Shown here: positions 14,146 through 28,933 of the stretch, in pieces | Position numbering within the stretch: the first letter of the stretch is position 1 | Layout: each line of letters starts with the position of its first letter | From: Onchocerca volvulus | Lineage: Eukaryota; Nematoda; Chromadorea; Rhabditida; Onchocercidae | Direction of reading: 5' to 3' | DNA: 64,000 nucleotides | Assembly: GCA_000499405.2 (NCBI GenBank) | Contig: HG738138.1 | Coordinates: 11,215,208 to 11,279,207, forward strand | Notes under the pieces: model-generated | Told to the model about the DNA's origin: nothing | Databases searched by the model: none | What the model saw: only the letters and a program-made list of their open reading frames with translations | Made by a program: the position numbers and the translations under genes

Positions 14146-14276
14146 AAATTTATCTATTGACAATATTTATAATGCAATCAGCTGCCTCTATATTGGTTAT
14201 GTATACATTTATTCATCCTTTTTTTTTCTCAGTTTATCAACACTGTAATTTATAAAGATCTATTTCTGATATATAC

Positions 14277-14277
<1 letters not shown>

Positions 14278-14316
<39 letters not shown>

Positions 14317-14378
14317 TTGATTTTTTTTCTTTGATTAGGATGGTTTTTTGTTCTTAATATTTTATTTTATTTTTATGC

Positions 14379-14448
<70 letters not shown>
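14278..14448. repeat. Two (AT)n microsatellites
   Basis: AT runs at about 14278-14312 and 14389-14448 are separated by T-rich sequence. The second has about 30 units and runs into a GTGTGTTGGTGTG stretch. Confidence 0.95.
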
Positions 14449-14450
<2 letters not shown>

Positions 14451-16564
14451 GTGTGTGTTGGTGTGCATCGGTATGTTATTTCCATTAATTTAATGAATGG
14501 AATTGCATACTTTGAGAAAAAGTTTTTTTTTTTTTTTTAATTTCAATTTGTAATTTCAATTTTCATAGAGATGAAAATTGAAATAAATGCATTAAATCAA
14601 TTTCTATAAGTGTTTTTTTCTCTCTTTGCTTTCCCTATCCTACAGAATTATTTTTCTTTTTTCCATTAAACTTCATCTCATCGTTTTAGCATTTTAATAC
14701 TATGAAATTTACTATTATTTATCCTATTATAGATTTGATATTTTCTGAAATAAGATTCAAAATAGTTTAAATATAGAAGTCTTTTATTTTTGTTATATAA
14801 AAATTTCAATATTTTTAAACTGATTAAAAATTTATCATTAAATATTAAGAAATTAAATTTTTTTAACAATATGTGGTACGTATCAAATGTTGCTTATCTT
14901 AATTATTTCATTCATGCCAAAATAATGATGAACTTTCAACCTTAGCCAGCAAATAATTCATTTAATGATGGTTGATGAAGTAATGATATGTTGATAAGAC
15001 TTATTTCGTAACATGTATGAAAATAATGCAGAAACTATAATTCTCACTGAAATGCCTCTTTCTTTTTTTTTTTTTTGTAAAGTATTTTGAAATCATATTT
15101 TCTCAATATCAATTAAATGAATTATTCATTTTTATTCCGAAAAATTTTTCATTTTCACTGGAATCTTTCCTAAATTTACAAATCGATTTTGAGAAAAAGG
15201 AAAAGTCAGCAATGAAAAATTACTTTTTTAATAGATGAAAAGAACTCATTTGCAAAAATTTACCTTTCCCTCTCATTTATTTGCTTCAAATACAAAATGT
15301 TGATTTCGAAATAAAATTTGAGATTAAAAAAGAGACAGGAAAAAAATGAGGAAATAAGAAGCGGGAGAGAAGAAAGGAAAATCAGGATAAGGTGAATCCT
15401 TATCACAGGTCAAAAGGACGAAGGATCAGGTGATGATAAAAAGGTGACTGGTGCCTTGGTTTTTTTTTTTTTTTTTTTTTGTTCGTTTATCGTTACTTTA
15501 AATTCTTTAATTTAAGATTGAAAGTTACGAATTAATTAACCGTAATCTTTAGAAAGATTATAATCTCAAGAAAAGAAAAGACCGAAAAAAAAAGAAAGGA
15601 CTACTTCATTTTAAAATTTTCCATTTACCGACCTTTCCATCATGTCTGATTGGGGAAGAAAAAAAAAGATTATTGCCTGAATTTTATAGCATATATTCGA
15701 TGCACACTAATCGTATTTTAAAGATTAAAACTCGCTACATAATTTGAAATTTCCTATCATAACATTAAAAATTACTTTTAATTCCTTTTAGCTTTCAAAA
15801 TATGAAATTTTTTTCCTTTTTTCCTTTTTTTTTAGCATCCATAAATGATGAATAATTCGTAAAAAAAAAATCAAATATTGTTATTGTTAGTGATAGTATT
15901 TCCACACATGAGTTTTATCGATATATTTGATAAATTTAAAGGTGAATGTTCAAAATTTTCATCAAAGATATCATCATTTGGAAACTTTTCGAAAACATGC
16001 ATTGTATATGTAATGACAGCATCAACGTATATACCTTCAATTTGCTAATTTTTTCATCTTAAAATTTTATTTTATGTTGAAATTCCTTTGCATACAATAA
16101 TCTCATACCATTCATTCTTCTTTTTTTTTTTGTTTGAATTTGTAAATCAATTAATTTTCCATATTGATTTTCCCCCCTCCAAAAAACAGAAAAAAAAACA
16201 ACGAAAATAAATAATAGCATAATTTAAATTATACACCGACCTTCTAATATTTCATTTGTTTATTGATGTAACTATATCCTTCGTTAAGTTCCGTAATCGT
16301 CAAATAAATCTTCGTAAATTAAACCATATATAATAGATACTAATTAAGCTTTTGCAGATTTTAAGACAGAGAGAAAGAAAAAAAAAGATTACGGGAATCC
16401 GTCATGTTTACAACAAAAGGATTACACGAGATGTAAATAGTGATTAACGATAAAGGTCAGAGTTCAAGGATCTAATTCAAATAAGAAAAAACTGTTGTTC
16501 ATTAAATTTTTAATATAAAAGTCTGTGTATATTTATATATAATACATTTATATTTATATTTTAC

Positions 16565-16596
<32 letters not shown>

Positions 16597-16867
16597 TTAT
16601 ATGTGTATAGATGGGAATGTTTCATGTATCTGTGCACATATACATATACACACATTAAAATATTATAGTATGTTTATAATTATGATTTATACCATAAAGA
16701 AATGTTTATAGGAAGTATAATTTAACTACATATATATTTATATTTATATTTATATATATAAATTAACTAACGGATATAAAAATGAGTAAAATTGATTAAT
16801 TAATTAATTAATATGTATGTAAATGTATGTATGTGTATGTGTGTCAATACGTGTGTGTGTCTGTGTA

Positions 16868-16871
<4 letters not shown>

Positions 16872-16922
<51 letters not shown>
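16872..16922. repeat. (AT)25 microsatellite
   Basis: Pure AT run following a TATG/GTGT-rich compound repeat (about 16790-16871). Confidence 0.95.
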
Positions 16923-16923
<1 letters not shown>

Positions 16924-19069
16924 ATGGAAAAAACAAATAATCAATAATTTAGGAAACAATAAAAGTAGTAGTAGTGTCAATTTACTATAAAAGCATCAGT
17001 AGCTATTGCAATCTTGTCAACTTAAGTAAAAATGATTAGGCATTATTCATTCATTTACAACAAGAGGGGAAGAGAGGAAGGGGTCGATCAGCCAAGGGTT
17101 AACCATTTTTAATTGCGCCTTCCGAGGTCAATCTTTTTTTTTCCTTTTTTTTTATTACCATTTCCTTACAAAATATTCATGGGCAGACAGACAGACAGAG
17201 ACACGCACACATACCATATATAATTTATAAGCTATGAAAGATGAAATTTATGATTGATCCTTTTTTTAAACTCTTACAAATTTTTTTTTGGATTCTTCTC
17301 TTCCCCTTTTTTTTTTAAATTACCACTTTGGGCTAATTTTCGACCTATCATATTGGCTATTTTTATTATCTATCCTCCATCTTTCTCTCTTTCTCTTTCC
17401 CTCTCTGTCTCTCTCTTCCACCTTCTTTTGCTATCTCTTCTCTCATATCATTAAAGTGTATGGGTCATATACAGTATTTGAAGAGGAATGTTAGACAATG
17501 ATAGATAGAATTGATATGCTATATATTTTGTTGAGAATTAAAACGAATAGATAAATGTGATAAAAGAGTATAATGAACAAATAATGATTAGAAGAGGAAA
17601 AGTTACTAAATACGAGAGTATTTGATGGAAAGAGAATTTCAAATTTTTTGTCTTACTTATTTATGTAGATAATGGTTATATACTTTTAAAAGTTAGTGAT
17701 AAAAAGTGTGGGAAAAAAGATAGCAACGATAATAGGAATGAAAAGAAGAGAAAGAAAAAAAAAGGAGAAGAAAAAGTAGTACCTAAAATATATTTAGATA
17801 AGAAAAGGATAGGTATAAAAGGGTTAAAGCAGAGGGGTCATTCCGTTATTATTTACATTTTATCCGTAGGTAGCATTAGACCTAATCTTTCCCCTTTTTC
17901 ACCCCCGCATCCGCCTCCTCATCCTCCCCCTCATCACTCACCTCCTGCAACTCCCAAATGAGGACAATAACGATGACAACTAGCAAAATGACGAAGACGT
18001 AAGTGGTCGTAAAAGCTAAATGACAGGTTTTGATGACGATAACATTATCAATTTCTCGAGATATTTACAGGAAATCTAAAGAAAGAAGGAACTTATCTTT
18101 ATTTCATCGGTCTAAGACAGAGAATAAATTTTCCGATTCGATGAATTCAGTTCAAAATTCCTTCTTTTTTTTCCATAACGATTATCCAGGGTGATCATGT
18201 TTTCGCAAACAAATCAAACATTGATAATAATAAGTCATATATCATTTTAATGGAAATTTTTAAACAATTTTTCAAAAAATTCAAAAATTTCAGAAAAAAA
18301 AGCACATGTATGATAATGAAAGAAATTCTCACTTATTCTATTCTTTTTACAATTTATGCTCTTTTCCTATTCATTACATCTTTTTTTCCCATTCTCTTCA
18401 TAATCCTACCAATCATAATTTATATAATTGTATTTGGTTGTTTTCAAAATTCCTTTTTTTTATTTTTATTCATTTCCTTTTCTTTTCTGATGCTTCTTAC
18501 GATCGTTGAAATTAGGACATTTTTTTTTCTTTTCATTTCATTCCATTTCTATCTCACCAGCAAATTATTGAATTCACATGTGGTCACTTCTCATCTTGCT
18601 TGTCGTTTTCTTACCTCTCTCTCCCTTCCATTCTCTCTCTCCAAAATGTATATATCATTCGCCTTCTCCAAATTTTTTTTTTTTTAATATTGCCACTTTT
18701 TTCCATCACTATAATATATATATGCATATGCTTTTTTTTCCGTTTCAAATTCTTCAATTTTTTGTAAAATTTTAAAAATTTCCTTTTCATTATCATTTGC
18801 GACGATGAATATTTGAGTTTAAAAAAAAAAAAATTAAGAAAGAAACGAAAAATCTCATATTCGACGTTTGCTTTTCCATTCATTCTTCTTTATTTCTTTG
18901 TTTTTTCTACGAATTTTGTAAACAAAGTGAAAAATACATTTTATACAATAAATTCACATTTACATCATCAATATTTTCAATGTTTATATGTTATAATGTA
19001 TACATAACATATATTTGTAAATTTGTATTTCATTTATATTTGATATTTATGAGATTATGATATGATATG

Positions 19070-19430
19070 ACATTACCGGCATATCAGTCAAGTCACTACT
19101 GCATAATATCTTTAAGATATTCGGGGAAGATTTTGAGTCATTTATAGTCAAGATATTTATTGGGATTATGACTTGAGATCCCCAAAATATGCAGTTAGGA
19201 TTTTTAAGATATTTAGAAAAAAATTTGAATCATTCACACTCAAAATATTTATAAGAAAATATTTATTTCCTTGATATATAGTTAAATCATTAATGTATAT
19301 TAATATTTTGAGATATTTAGAAAAGATTTTGAACCATTTGCTTTCGAGATATGTATGGGATTCCTTGGGATATACAGTTAAGCCATTAATTAGTAATATT
19401 TTTTGAAGATATTTAGGAAAAATCGTTGAC
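19070..19430. repeat. Minisatellite, ~97-bp unit, nearly four diverged copies
   Basis: The core (A/G)AGATATTTAGAAAAGATTTTGA recurs near 19113, 19207, 19311 and 19405. It alternates with a CAAGATATTTATGGGATT..CTTGAGATATACAGTTAAG segment. On the minus strand the array leaves an open frame of about 97 codons with a repeating Ile/Leu/Tyr-rich peptide. I regard it as non-coding. Confidence 0.82.
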
Positions 19431-22400
19431 CTCTCCATGCATGTTATTTGATGCGTCAATTTTTCTTCTTTTTTTTTTCTTTTTTTTTCTCTATCGATGT
19501 CAATTTATACAATGATTGTACATCTTGACAAATAGTTATTATTTCTTTTTTTGTTGGTTAGTAATTAATTGGTAAACCCATTGCCGAGTGGTATGCTGTC
19601 CAAAGTTCAGATATATATGTACGAATATTTAATGAAAAATTATTAGGTGAGGTCATCGGTCATTTGATATTTCATTTATTTCATATATCGTTTACTTTCT
19701 CATTTCATTGATGGTAAACTCCTCTCTTAGCTTCTCCTTCTTTTCATCATTTCATTTCATTTCTTTTTTTATTTCAATTTTCTTTTTTTTTTTCAAATTT
19801 TATTAGTAGCAAAAAATCTAAGGCTTATTTCTTTCATTTCAAATTCATCATTAAATTTAGGACAAACTATTTGCCTTTTTTCCTTCCCTCCCCCCTTTCC
19901 TAACTCTTCCCTGAAATGACTTTTTTTTGTTTTCTTTTTTACTCAAAATTATAGGAATTAAATGTAAACATCTCCGGACAATTTTGATAAATGTCAAAAG
20001 AATATTCAACTTTCATCTATTTCATTCCCAAAAAATTTTTACGAATTCGATTTAAAAAAGAAAAAGAAATATTTCTTCTTACTCAAATTGTTGTACCTCT
20101 CGAAAATAAAAAAAGAAAGGAAAGGGTCAACGGTCTTCTTTTTTTTGTGAAAAAAATTTTTTGAATTCGCACTTGGTTGATTTTAATAGTTTTCATTGAG
20201 GGGTAAGGAAGGAAGAAAAAAAAGGCCGGGAAAAGGAAAGAAGAAAAAAATAAAGGAACGATGAAGAAGAAGAAAGGTGAATGTTTAGAAGCGCAGGAGT
20301 CTTTTTTTTTTTGTCAAGTGATAATAAATAATTCATCGAAAGAAAATGATTAGTCGCTGTATATATATATATATACATATTTATTGATATCAGTCAGTAA
20401 TGCAACAAAAATTTTTTTGAGCGAATAAATTGTCATTTTCTCTTTTTCCTCACAAATAAATGAAAAAAAGAGAAGGAAATTTTTTGGACAAAAAAAAAAA
20501 AAAAAAAAAAAAGAAAAAAAATTAAAATGAAGCCAAAAAAAATTTTCAAAAAGTTAGTTCAGTACTGGTTTTTTGAATTTTTCGATAAGTTTTTTAACTT
20601 TTTTTTTAGGAAAATTTTTTGTTCTCAAAATTGAATTTTCTTTTTCATTTTTCTTGTCTTTTTCTTTAATTTCACTAATATATGCATGTGTATGTGTATG
20701 TATGTGAGTGTATGTCAGTGTCTGTCTGTGTATGTAATATATTTATACATATATATATGTGTGTTTTATGCATGCCAGCCCAATTATTTGAAACAACAAA
20801 TGAAATCGATTGCTCAAATAAAATGATGATCTAGTTTTCCCCAAAAATTTCTCTTATTAACCAATTATATTTGTTGCACAGTGCTGATCGGATGACAATT
20901 GTCCCCTACCTCCCCTGTCCCCTCTGTCCCCTTAATTTCCATCTTTCGTCCTTCCTTTTCCCTCTACTGTTACCTCTCTGCTCTTTCACCCCTGCCCTCT
21001 TTCATTTTTAAACCTAATGACCCCTTAGCACCCCCTCCCTCTTTTATATTATCAAATATATAATACACATCGAATTTTTATCTTTTAACCTCTAACTTTT
21101 CCCCTTTTTAATGGGCCATTTCCAATTCTTCTCCTCCCCACCCCCCTCTCTACTTGTTTTCAATTCATTTATTTCTTTTAAATTAATAAGTCCTAAAATT
21201 TTTTGCGAATTATTGAAATCAGTGACCAATGAAATGAAATAAAACCGTATTGATCAGTTTAGACTAAAAAGTAAAAGCCATCCAAGTCAATGAAAAATTG
21301 CTAGATTTTGAAATTTCAAAGAATCTCGAGAAATCTCTTTTTTTTTTTTTTTTTTTTTTTTTTGATCTCGTTGTAATCTTCAAAAGTGTTCATTTTCAAA
21401 CTGTTTTGATTTCTCATCAAGTTTATACAAATGTCTCTTCATACCTAAAATCTTATGTAATCTATCAGTGATGAAAATTCTACACTTTTATTTGTCCTAA
21501 TTGATCTAATGAATGAGATTTTCAGTAGATTCTAAGAATTAATACATCTTAGAAAAATGAAATCTTTACCTACTATAAAAATTTTAAGGTGCAAGGAGGA
21601 ATGCAATTTTTCCTTTTAAAATTAGCCAAAATGCTTATTTGTTTTACTTAAGTTTCCTTTAATTTCTTCATTACTGATGGTGAATGGATAAATTTAGTCA
21701 TTCAAAATAATTGACATAAAATATTTGTCCATCTTAATTTTTATTTCCCACTGAAAAATTCAAAAATTTGAAATTAGAATTGTAATGATAAAAGTAAGAA
21801 TAAAATTAGAATTATAAAGTAAAAAATAAAAAAAAGCCTGGAAAAAATAGCCATGTTTTTCTTCGTTGTTCGTCGTTATTGTTTACTTATCTCTTTATTC
21901 TTGTATTTTGAAATACTTAAAAGATTTTTTGCTTTCGGCTTCAAAAATATTTAAAATATTTTTGAAATGAGCAATTTAAATTATGCTAATACTGTCTTAC
22001 TGATAACATGAAAATAGTAGCACTAAAAAAAGAGAAATAAAGAAAGAAAGAAATCATGCGTTTTTTTTTTCTTTTTTCTTTTTTTCGCTGTCTTTTTCTA
22101 TTAAAATTTTAAAAATTTAATATCTTTTTGAAAAATTTCATTCATTTTCCAGTCACATGCCTTGCTTCATTCGGTCAACTAATGCATCTTTTCTCTCCCT
22201 CTCTTTTCCTACGAATTTCATTCTTGTTATTTTCGAAAATTTTTTCTTACAACTAATTTAAATGAATTTTTTTTTTTTTGCAAAATAGAGAGTTTTCAAC
22301 GTAGTAAAACCAAAAATATGATGATTGTTATTTGTCACAGCAAAAAAATGAGAAAAAAAAATTATTTGAAAAACAAATTAACAATCAAAACATATCGGAG

Positions 22401-22769
22401 GTTGATTTTTAATTAACAGAAAATGAAAGTTAAAATATGTCATTCGATAACAATATTATTGCCTTGTTATCATCAACTTTTTTTCTCTTTTATCGTTTTA
22501 TTATTTTTGATTCGTTATCATAATACTTTTTTTTTTCCTACTCTTATTTACTCTTATTATCATTATTTTATAACAAATGATCCATTGACAATATTCGAGA
22601 GGTTACTAGAAACGGAGTTATGAGCGAGGTCATCATTTTCTTCCTTTTTTTTTTTCTCCTCTCTTTTTAGTTTTGAATTTTTTTTTTTTATTTTTTTTTA
22701 GAAAAAGCTTATAGCAACTGCTTCTTTATTAATGATGCCTATAGTATGAAACGGATGCTGGTCGAAGGG

Positions 22770-22772
<3 letters not shown>

Positions 22773-22813
<41 letters not shown>
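22773..22813. repeat. (TA)20 microsatellite
   Basis: TA run bounded by GAAGGGCCT on the left and GGCCATG on the right. Confidence 0.95.
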
Positions 22814-22816
<3 letters not shown>

Positions 22817-25800
22817 CATGTCCATCCAATCCAAGGCCATCATCAAGGCTATAAACTACAGCCTGTTTTATTTCATTTTACAGAATTATATTTCCTGGAA
22901 TGGAAAAAATTGAAAAATAAAAAAAATCCCCTTGAAAATATTTTTCCACATTTTGTGTCTGCTTCCGGGACAAGAAAAAGAATAATGAAAAACAACCGCT
23001 GATATTATTAAAATATTGAAATTAATAAATTTTAGCGGGATTATTTAATCAATTTAAATAAGTTTTATTTTCATTTTAGAAATGAAATTTTCCGAAAATT
23101 TTTCATAATTTGAAATTTTGATAATAGATTATAATTATTATTATTGGATAATATAAACTTTTAGATTTTTTTCCTCTATTTTAATTACATATGTGTGGTA
23201 TTTATTCGATGGCTTATATTCCATATGAGTATATTAGGCCACAGTTGAAATGAAATTTTTTATATGCCAAAAAAGAAAAGAATATTTCATTTATCATTTC
23301 TAAAGTTTAAAAAAGAAGAGGAAGACTTAATGTCATCAGTTAAGGTTATTTTTCTTTCTAGTCTTGATTTTCTTGGATGACTGGTTTTGAAAAAGTAATA
23401 ATAATTCGACAAAATTCAAAAGCGTACTTTTACCTTTTCATTTTTCTTTCTTTTTTTTTCATATTAAAATGTAAAGATATTTTACCAGAAGAGTAGAAAA
23501 GAGTTGTTTCAAGATGGTCGTACAAGTATTACCATATTTAAAGAAACCGTTTTTCTCTTCCTTTTTTTTTTCTTCAATAATTTGTTTCCTTTTTTGTATA
23601 TTGTGTTTGTGTGTGTGTGTGTATGTGTGTGAATTTCAATAATTCTAATAAAAAAAGGGGGAAAAAAATATTTCCAATATGTATTCATTCTCTATCTAAG
23701 CAAAATATGAAATTTTAAATTATTTTATAAATAGTTATAAGTGATATATATTTCTGAATATTGCTCCCCTAAAAATTTCATTACTTCTAAACAAATTTTA
23801 TATTTACTATTTTAATAAATTATGAAAATTTTTGTGACGGCAAAAAATTTTGCAGTACGATGAATGATTGTCAATAAGTTGAAAAAAAAAAACGAAGAGT
23901 TATTGCAAATGAATATGATGAAAAATCAATATAATTTTAAACTCACCCATCCGACAATTCTTTTGTTTTTAATATTTTTAATACTCATGAAATTTCTATT
24001 ACTAATTGCTTAAAAAAATTTATTCTCGAAGCGACAAAGTTTGCAAACTATTTCAATTTCCTTGTGATAAAAGTTTTATTTTACTCCATTCTTATAATTG
24101 TTATCACTCAAATTAACAACTTTTAATGTTATCTATTTGAAAAATTCCTTTTTTCCTGTTTATTTCGATAGAATTCTCTTTTTAATGACTAGATTTTTTC
24201 ATTTTTTGTTTTCCTTTAAAAATAATTCTTCTTGTATTTATTTAATAACAGAAAATTTCGAGAGAAATAAAGAAAAAAGGAAAAGAAAATATGTACAAAT
24301 TTTGTGAAAAAAAAATGTAGAGATTTTAAATCATGTGATTGAATGTATTCAAAATAAAAAATTTTTTTTTTTCCAAAAATCAATAAAATTGTCGATTTTC
24401 GCTCATTAAAATTAGAAAACTTTTTTTTTTTTCTTGTTTTTTTCTCTTTTAATTCATTAACTATGTATTTATGCATCATTTACATGACGAATATTGCTTT
24501 ATATCGATTTGCCTTATAACGTCAATTGCATCAGAAATCAAAAATCGAGAAGCAGATGAATTTTTGTTGTTGCTTTATAATATTACAAATAATAAACATG
24601 TGTATTTGTCGACATTTAATTATTATAGATAGCAATAACAAAATACATTTTATGATTGAGAGAGAGAGAGAAAAAAAAAGGTAAGAAAGCGAGCAAATAT
24701 TTTTTTTCAACGTTTTATTTTATCTCACTTTTATTATGTATTTAATTTTTTAAATTTTTTTTTCTGTCGGTTATTTTCAAATTTATATTTATTCCAAGTT
24801 AATCTTTAGTCCACTTGTTATTAATTTGATTCCAAATTTCTATCGGAAGGTTTTTTTTTTATTAACTTTGTAACAATTCCTATGACTGTTTCGTCTTTGG
24901 AATTATCAAAAGTAGATAAATCCGTAATCAATAGATTGAAATATCACAATACTAACGAGTAGCTTTAATTCAGAATTATATGTACAAAAATATATAAAAA
25001 ATATATGCATGTATAATATATGTATCCTTTTGTTCTTTCCATGCAAAAAACTTCAAAGCCAAAAGAATATTAAATCTAAAGATTTTTTTTTTCTTTCCAA
25101 TATATTTCGTATTCGTTTACTTCCAATCATTTACAGTTTGTTTATTTAACAAACCTGCAATTTATTTATTTAAATTTGAATATATAAATATAAATATATC
25201 TCTTTAAATTCTTTCTTCTCTTTTCCCCTATACCAAAAAAGAATTCTTTCCTGCCCTACATATATTTTATTTATAACCGAGCATAATTTTTTTTTTTTTT
25301 ATTCATATCAGAAAAGTGGAATTTTTTTCCCTCTTTCTCAAAACTATGGAAGGATTGCGTTTTAGTCAAGCGGACATACAACGAGTGAGCCGTTTAATTT
25401 TGATTAAAATGTTAATTAGATATTTATCATTTTTTCTTCCTTTGTCGAAGAGTAGAAGTGATAATAAAAGTCATATTTCTAAAGCTATTATATTATATTT
25501 TTGCCAGTCGTAGCATTCAATTTTTCTAACTTCTTTATTGCCTTCTGTCGATTCTTTCTTTTTTTTTCATTTTTCTCTTTTTTTTCTTTTTTTTTCTTTT
25601 TTTTTTTTTAACCAGAAATCTTCCTTTTCAGTTACAATTTATTTAATTCTTTTTCTATTGCTAATATTTAACAAGTTTAGAAATTCAATTATTTCCTTTC
25701 ATCTTTCATTTTGCAACAAGTTTTTAAAGATGGCTAAAATGATTGGATGTTGAATTTGTAATATATTGGGAAAAATTCGGAAAGATATTCGGTGATGTTA

Positions 25801-25975
25801 TTTGATTGTAAATTACTTATTCCTTTAATTGAAAATTTGTGATAATTTGGGCTCCTAGCTTGTCTAGCATGTTGTTTTATTGGTTTTAATTAATTATTTG
25901 CATACTTTATGAAATATTTTTTCGTCTTATTGTTGCCATTAATGTTTTGAAAATGGAATGAAATCTTTTAAAGTA

Positions 25976-25992
25976 TAATAGTAATAATGATG

Positions 25993-26024
<32 letters not shown>

Positions 26025-26260
26025 TAATAATAATAAGTAATAATAATAATAAATAATAATAATAATAAATAATAATAATAAATAATAATAATTATAAATA
26101 ATAATAATAATAAATAATAATAATTATAAATAATAATAATAATAAATAATAATAATAATAAATAATAATAATAATAAATAATAATAATAATAAATAATAA
26201 TAATAATAAATAATAATAATAATAATAAATAATAATGATAATAATAACAATGATAATATC
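25976..26260. repeat. AAT-type microsatellite (~285 bp)
   Basis: Array of AAT/ATA triplets broken regularly by an extra A, giving a higher-order pattern of (AAT)n-A blocks about 17 bases long. On the minus strand it reads as Tyr/Leu/Ile homopolymers, so the 133-codon open frame there is an artefact. Confidence 0.96.
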
Positions 26261-26964
26261 ATCGATGACATGTTCAACTTTTTCCTCCTTGAAAAGAATT
26301 ATGTCCACATTGAATTATGCAAGGATTTACATTAAGATCAAAATAAACTATGAATATATATTGCCTAATGCTTTCAATTTCTCTGTATACAGTATAATAT
26401 AAATATTATGATGAATGGGAAATATTAAGAAAGAATTGGATATTATTTAACTATTACATTTTATTCCTTTTCAGCCAAATGCTTACCACCACCATCACCA
26501 AATAATTAAATTTATATATTAAGCATTATAAATATGCAAATGTGGTTTGGGAAATGAATTGACAATCAGTTGATTATTTGAGCTGAAATCGATAACAGTG
26601 CAACTGTCCATTCCCCTTGAAATTTATAATGATTTATTAATAAATAGAAACGACAAATAATTCACTCTTCCTTCATCTAATCATATGTCAATAAGTTTCC
26701 GAAGCCCACACTTATTATACCTTTTATATTAATTCCTTTTTGGTTGAGAATGCAAACAGTTTTTAATTATACTTTAAATCAAATACGCTTTTAACCCACA
26801 CCCCCTTTTCCATCTCTCTCTCTTCCTCAAGTCCTCCTACTTATCCATTTCCTCTTTTTGCTTCTTCATATTAAGGAATATATTTCTTTCATCTCTTCAC
26901 TAAGAAGGCCCATTTTTTCCTATTTCTATTTAATATATACATGAATTCATTATATATATATATA

Positions 26965-26975
26965 AAAAAAAAAGG

Positions 26976-27013
<38 letters not shown>

Positions 27014-27024
27014 CCTTTTTTTTT
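26965..27024. repeat. 60-bp perfect palindrome with (AT)14 centre
   Basis: Nine A and GGAAATT on the left, a 28-base AT core, then AATTTCC and nine T on the right. The sequence equals its own reverse complement over the whole interval, so it could extrude as a cruciform or fold as one long hairpin if transcribed. Confidence 0.93.
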
Positions 27025-28933
27025 GAAGCATTTTTTACTTTTACTGTTTATTTACATTTCAATAAAATTCTCTCTCTCTTCTTTTCGAAATTATGAAAAT
27101 CTAACATTTGTTTGATTATCAACTTCTATTTTTAATATCCAATTTTTATTTTCAATACTTTTTTGTCATTGCAGTTTAAATATAAAAAGAATTTGTTTTT
27201 GCTGAATATTTACTTTTAAATAAAATTGTATTGGTATATATAAATCTCAAAATTGTTTTCTTTTTGCAATTATAAAAATCTAACAATCTCTTTGATTATC
27301 AGTTTCTATTTTTTAATATCCAAATTTTTATTTCAAATATTTCTTTTATCGTTTCAATTTTAAAAATGCAGAAAGAAAAAAATTGAGAAGAGATAAATGG
27401 AGAAGCACCGTAAAGCGGGGAAATTGGGAGGTGGAAGATCGAAAGACGGGGCAAGACAAGATATTCAAAAAAGACTTTCATTTTGCTGAAGTCCATCAAA
27501 TTGACCGCTTAAAGTTCATTTGATATAAAAGTCAGGTCATCCAGGTCATTTGAATTTTTTAACAGATGTTGTCAAATGTTACTTGAAATGTAATCTGCAC
27601 ACGTTGATCATAATCTTCCATATACCTCTGATTACTTTCTTATCTTTGCTATCAATCAATAATTTTTATTAATTTGTTTCTATAATTATAAAATTTTGCC
27701 ATATCTGTAATTATATAATATCCGAGATGGTTTATTAATAAAATACGGATTGATAAATTATATAACGATGCCTGTCATTTATCGATTCTCTTGTCACTAG
27801 ATGTGACAATCAATCTTCCAAAATAATGAGTAATGGGGCGACCTTCTTTTCTCATTTCTAAAACATATCAATATTTCTGTATTGTTTTTCATCAATTTCT
27901 AAAATTTCATTATCGTTAAATATAAAAAATCTAGGTCCATAATGGGATTATTATACTCAATATTTTACGGAATAATCTTCGAATACATCTCAGAATAACC
28001 TATAAATTTCAGTTTTTTATGTAGATTTACCATTAAATTTATAAATACTATAATATCATATTCACGTTTTCCGGTTTTCAAGACAGAATTTAAATTTTTT
28101 CCTCAAGAAAAAAAAATATATATATCTTTGATATTTTGATTAATCATTTGCCCCAACAAGAAAATAAAAAATCTTTTTATTTTTCCGTTAAAATTCTTAC
28201 TCTTTTTTTTTTCCAGCAGAATTTTTGCATTATTTAAATTTTTTTTTTTCTTCGTATTTACGCCATTTTTCATTTAGACAAAGAAAACGAAGTCTTCAAA
28301 TAAGATTTTTCCTTTCTGAACCAAAACTTTCGCCTCACTAAATTATCCATAGTATTAACAAATAGAGAGGACGAAAAGAAAATTTATTTCAAATAAGCTG
28401 AATTTTTGAAATGGAATAAGGAAGAAACTAAGAGTTTTGTACTTATATTAAGTGATTGTAAAACTTAATTACTGTATAAAAAAGGTAAATATATTGTGAC
28501 AGGTATTTTTCCTCCTCTCAAAAATTGACCCATTCTTTTGAACAGCAATAATTGATACTGTGTCTCATCAGCAGCCATCTTATGTAAATGGATCGTTTTG
28601 TTCGCTAGTGGTTTTTCTTTTTTTTTTTTTCCTCAGATCCCATTCTTAAAATAAAATGCATTTAGTAATATGTGAAATTTCCGGAAATTGTTAAGTGGAT
28701 TTTTAAATCATAATGAAATTTTTGAAAATTATATATGTTTTGGCGTGTTATAACGCATAGGAATTGAAATATGTAGAAATAATCTACTTTGTTATAGACA
28801 TTGTGGAAGCGTAAATCACGTGAAAACAAACTGCTGCTACGAAGTGTTACTTATTATTTTTATTTCGTTTTATTACTGCGATAAATATAAGTCAAGTACA
28901 TCGACGACAACTAAAAAAAAGAGTGATATTTTG

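Larger units (their letters stand above)
10797..28933. other. 18-kb gene desert rich in simple repeats
   Basis: No run of exons with conserved protein content was found on either strand. The region holds (AT)n arrays, long homopolymers, GGA repeats near 11803-11816, C/T-rich tracts near 17880-17950 and 20900-21150, two minisatellites, a large AAT array and a palindrome, listed separately. The longest open frame (18250-18687) is a Phe/Leu/Ile-rich product of T-rich sequence. The last part must contain the promoter of the next gene. Confidence 0.6.

Noticed and set aside
18250..18687. 145-codon hydrophobic open frame, resembling a membrane protein
   Set aside because: Phe/Leu/Ile/Ser content comes from long T/C-rich tracts; no family motif, no splice or start context, and overlapping frames in the same tract look alike.
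25907..26308. 133-codon Tyr/Leu/Ile open frame on the minus strand
   Set aside because: Produced by the AAT microsatellite.
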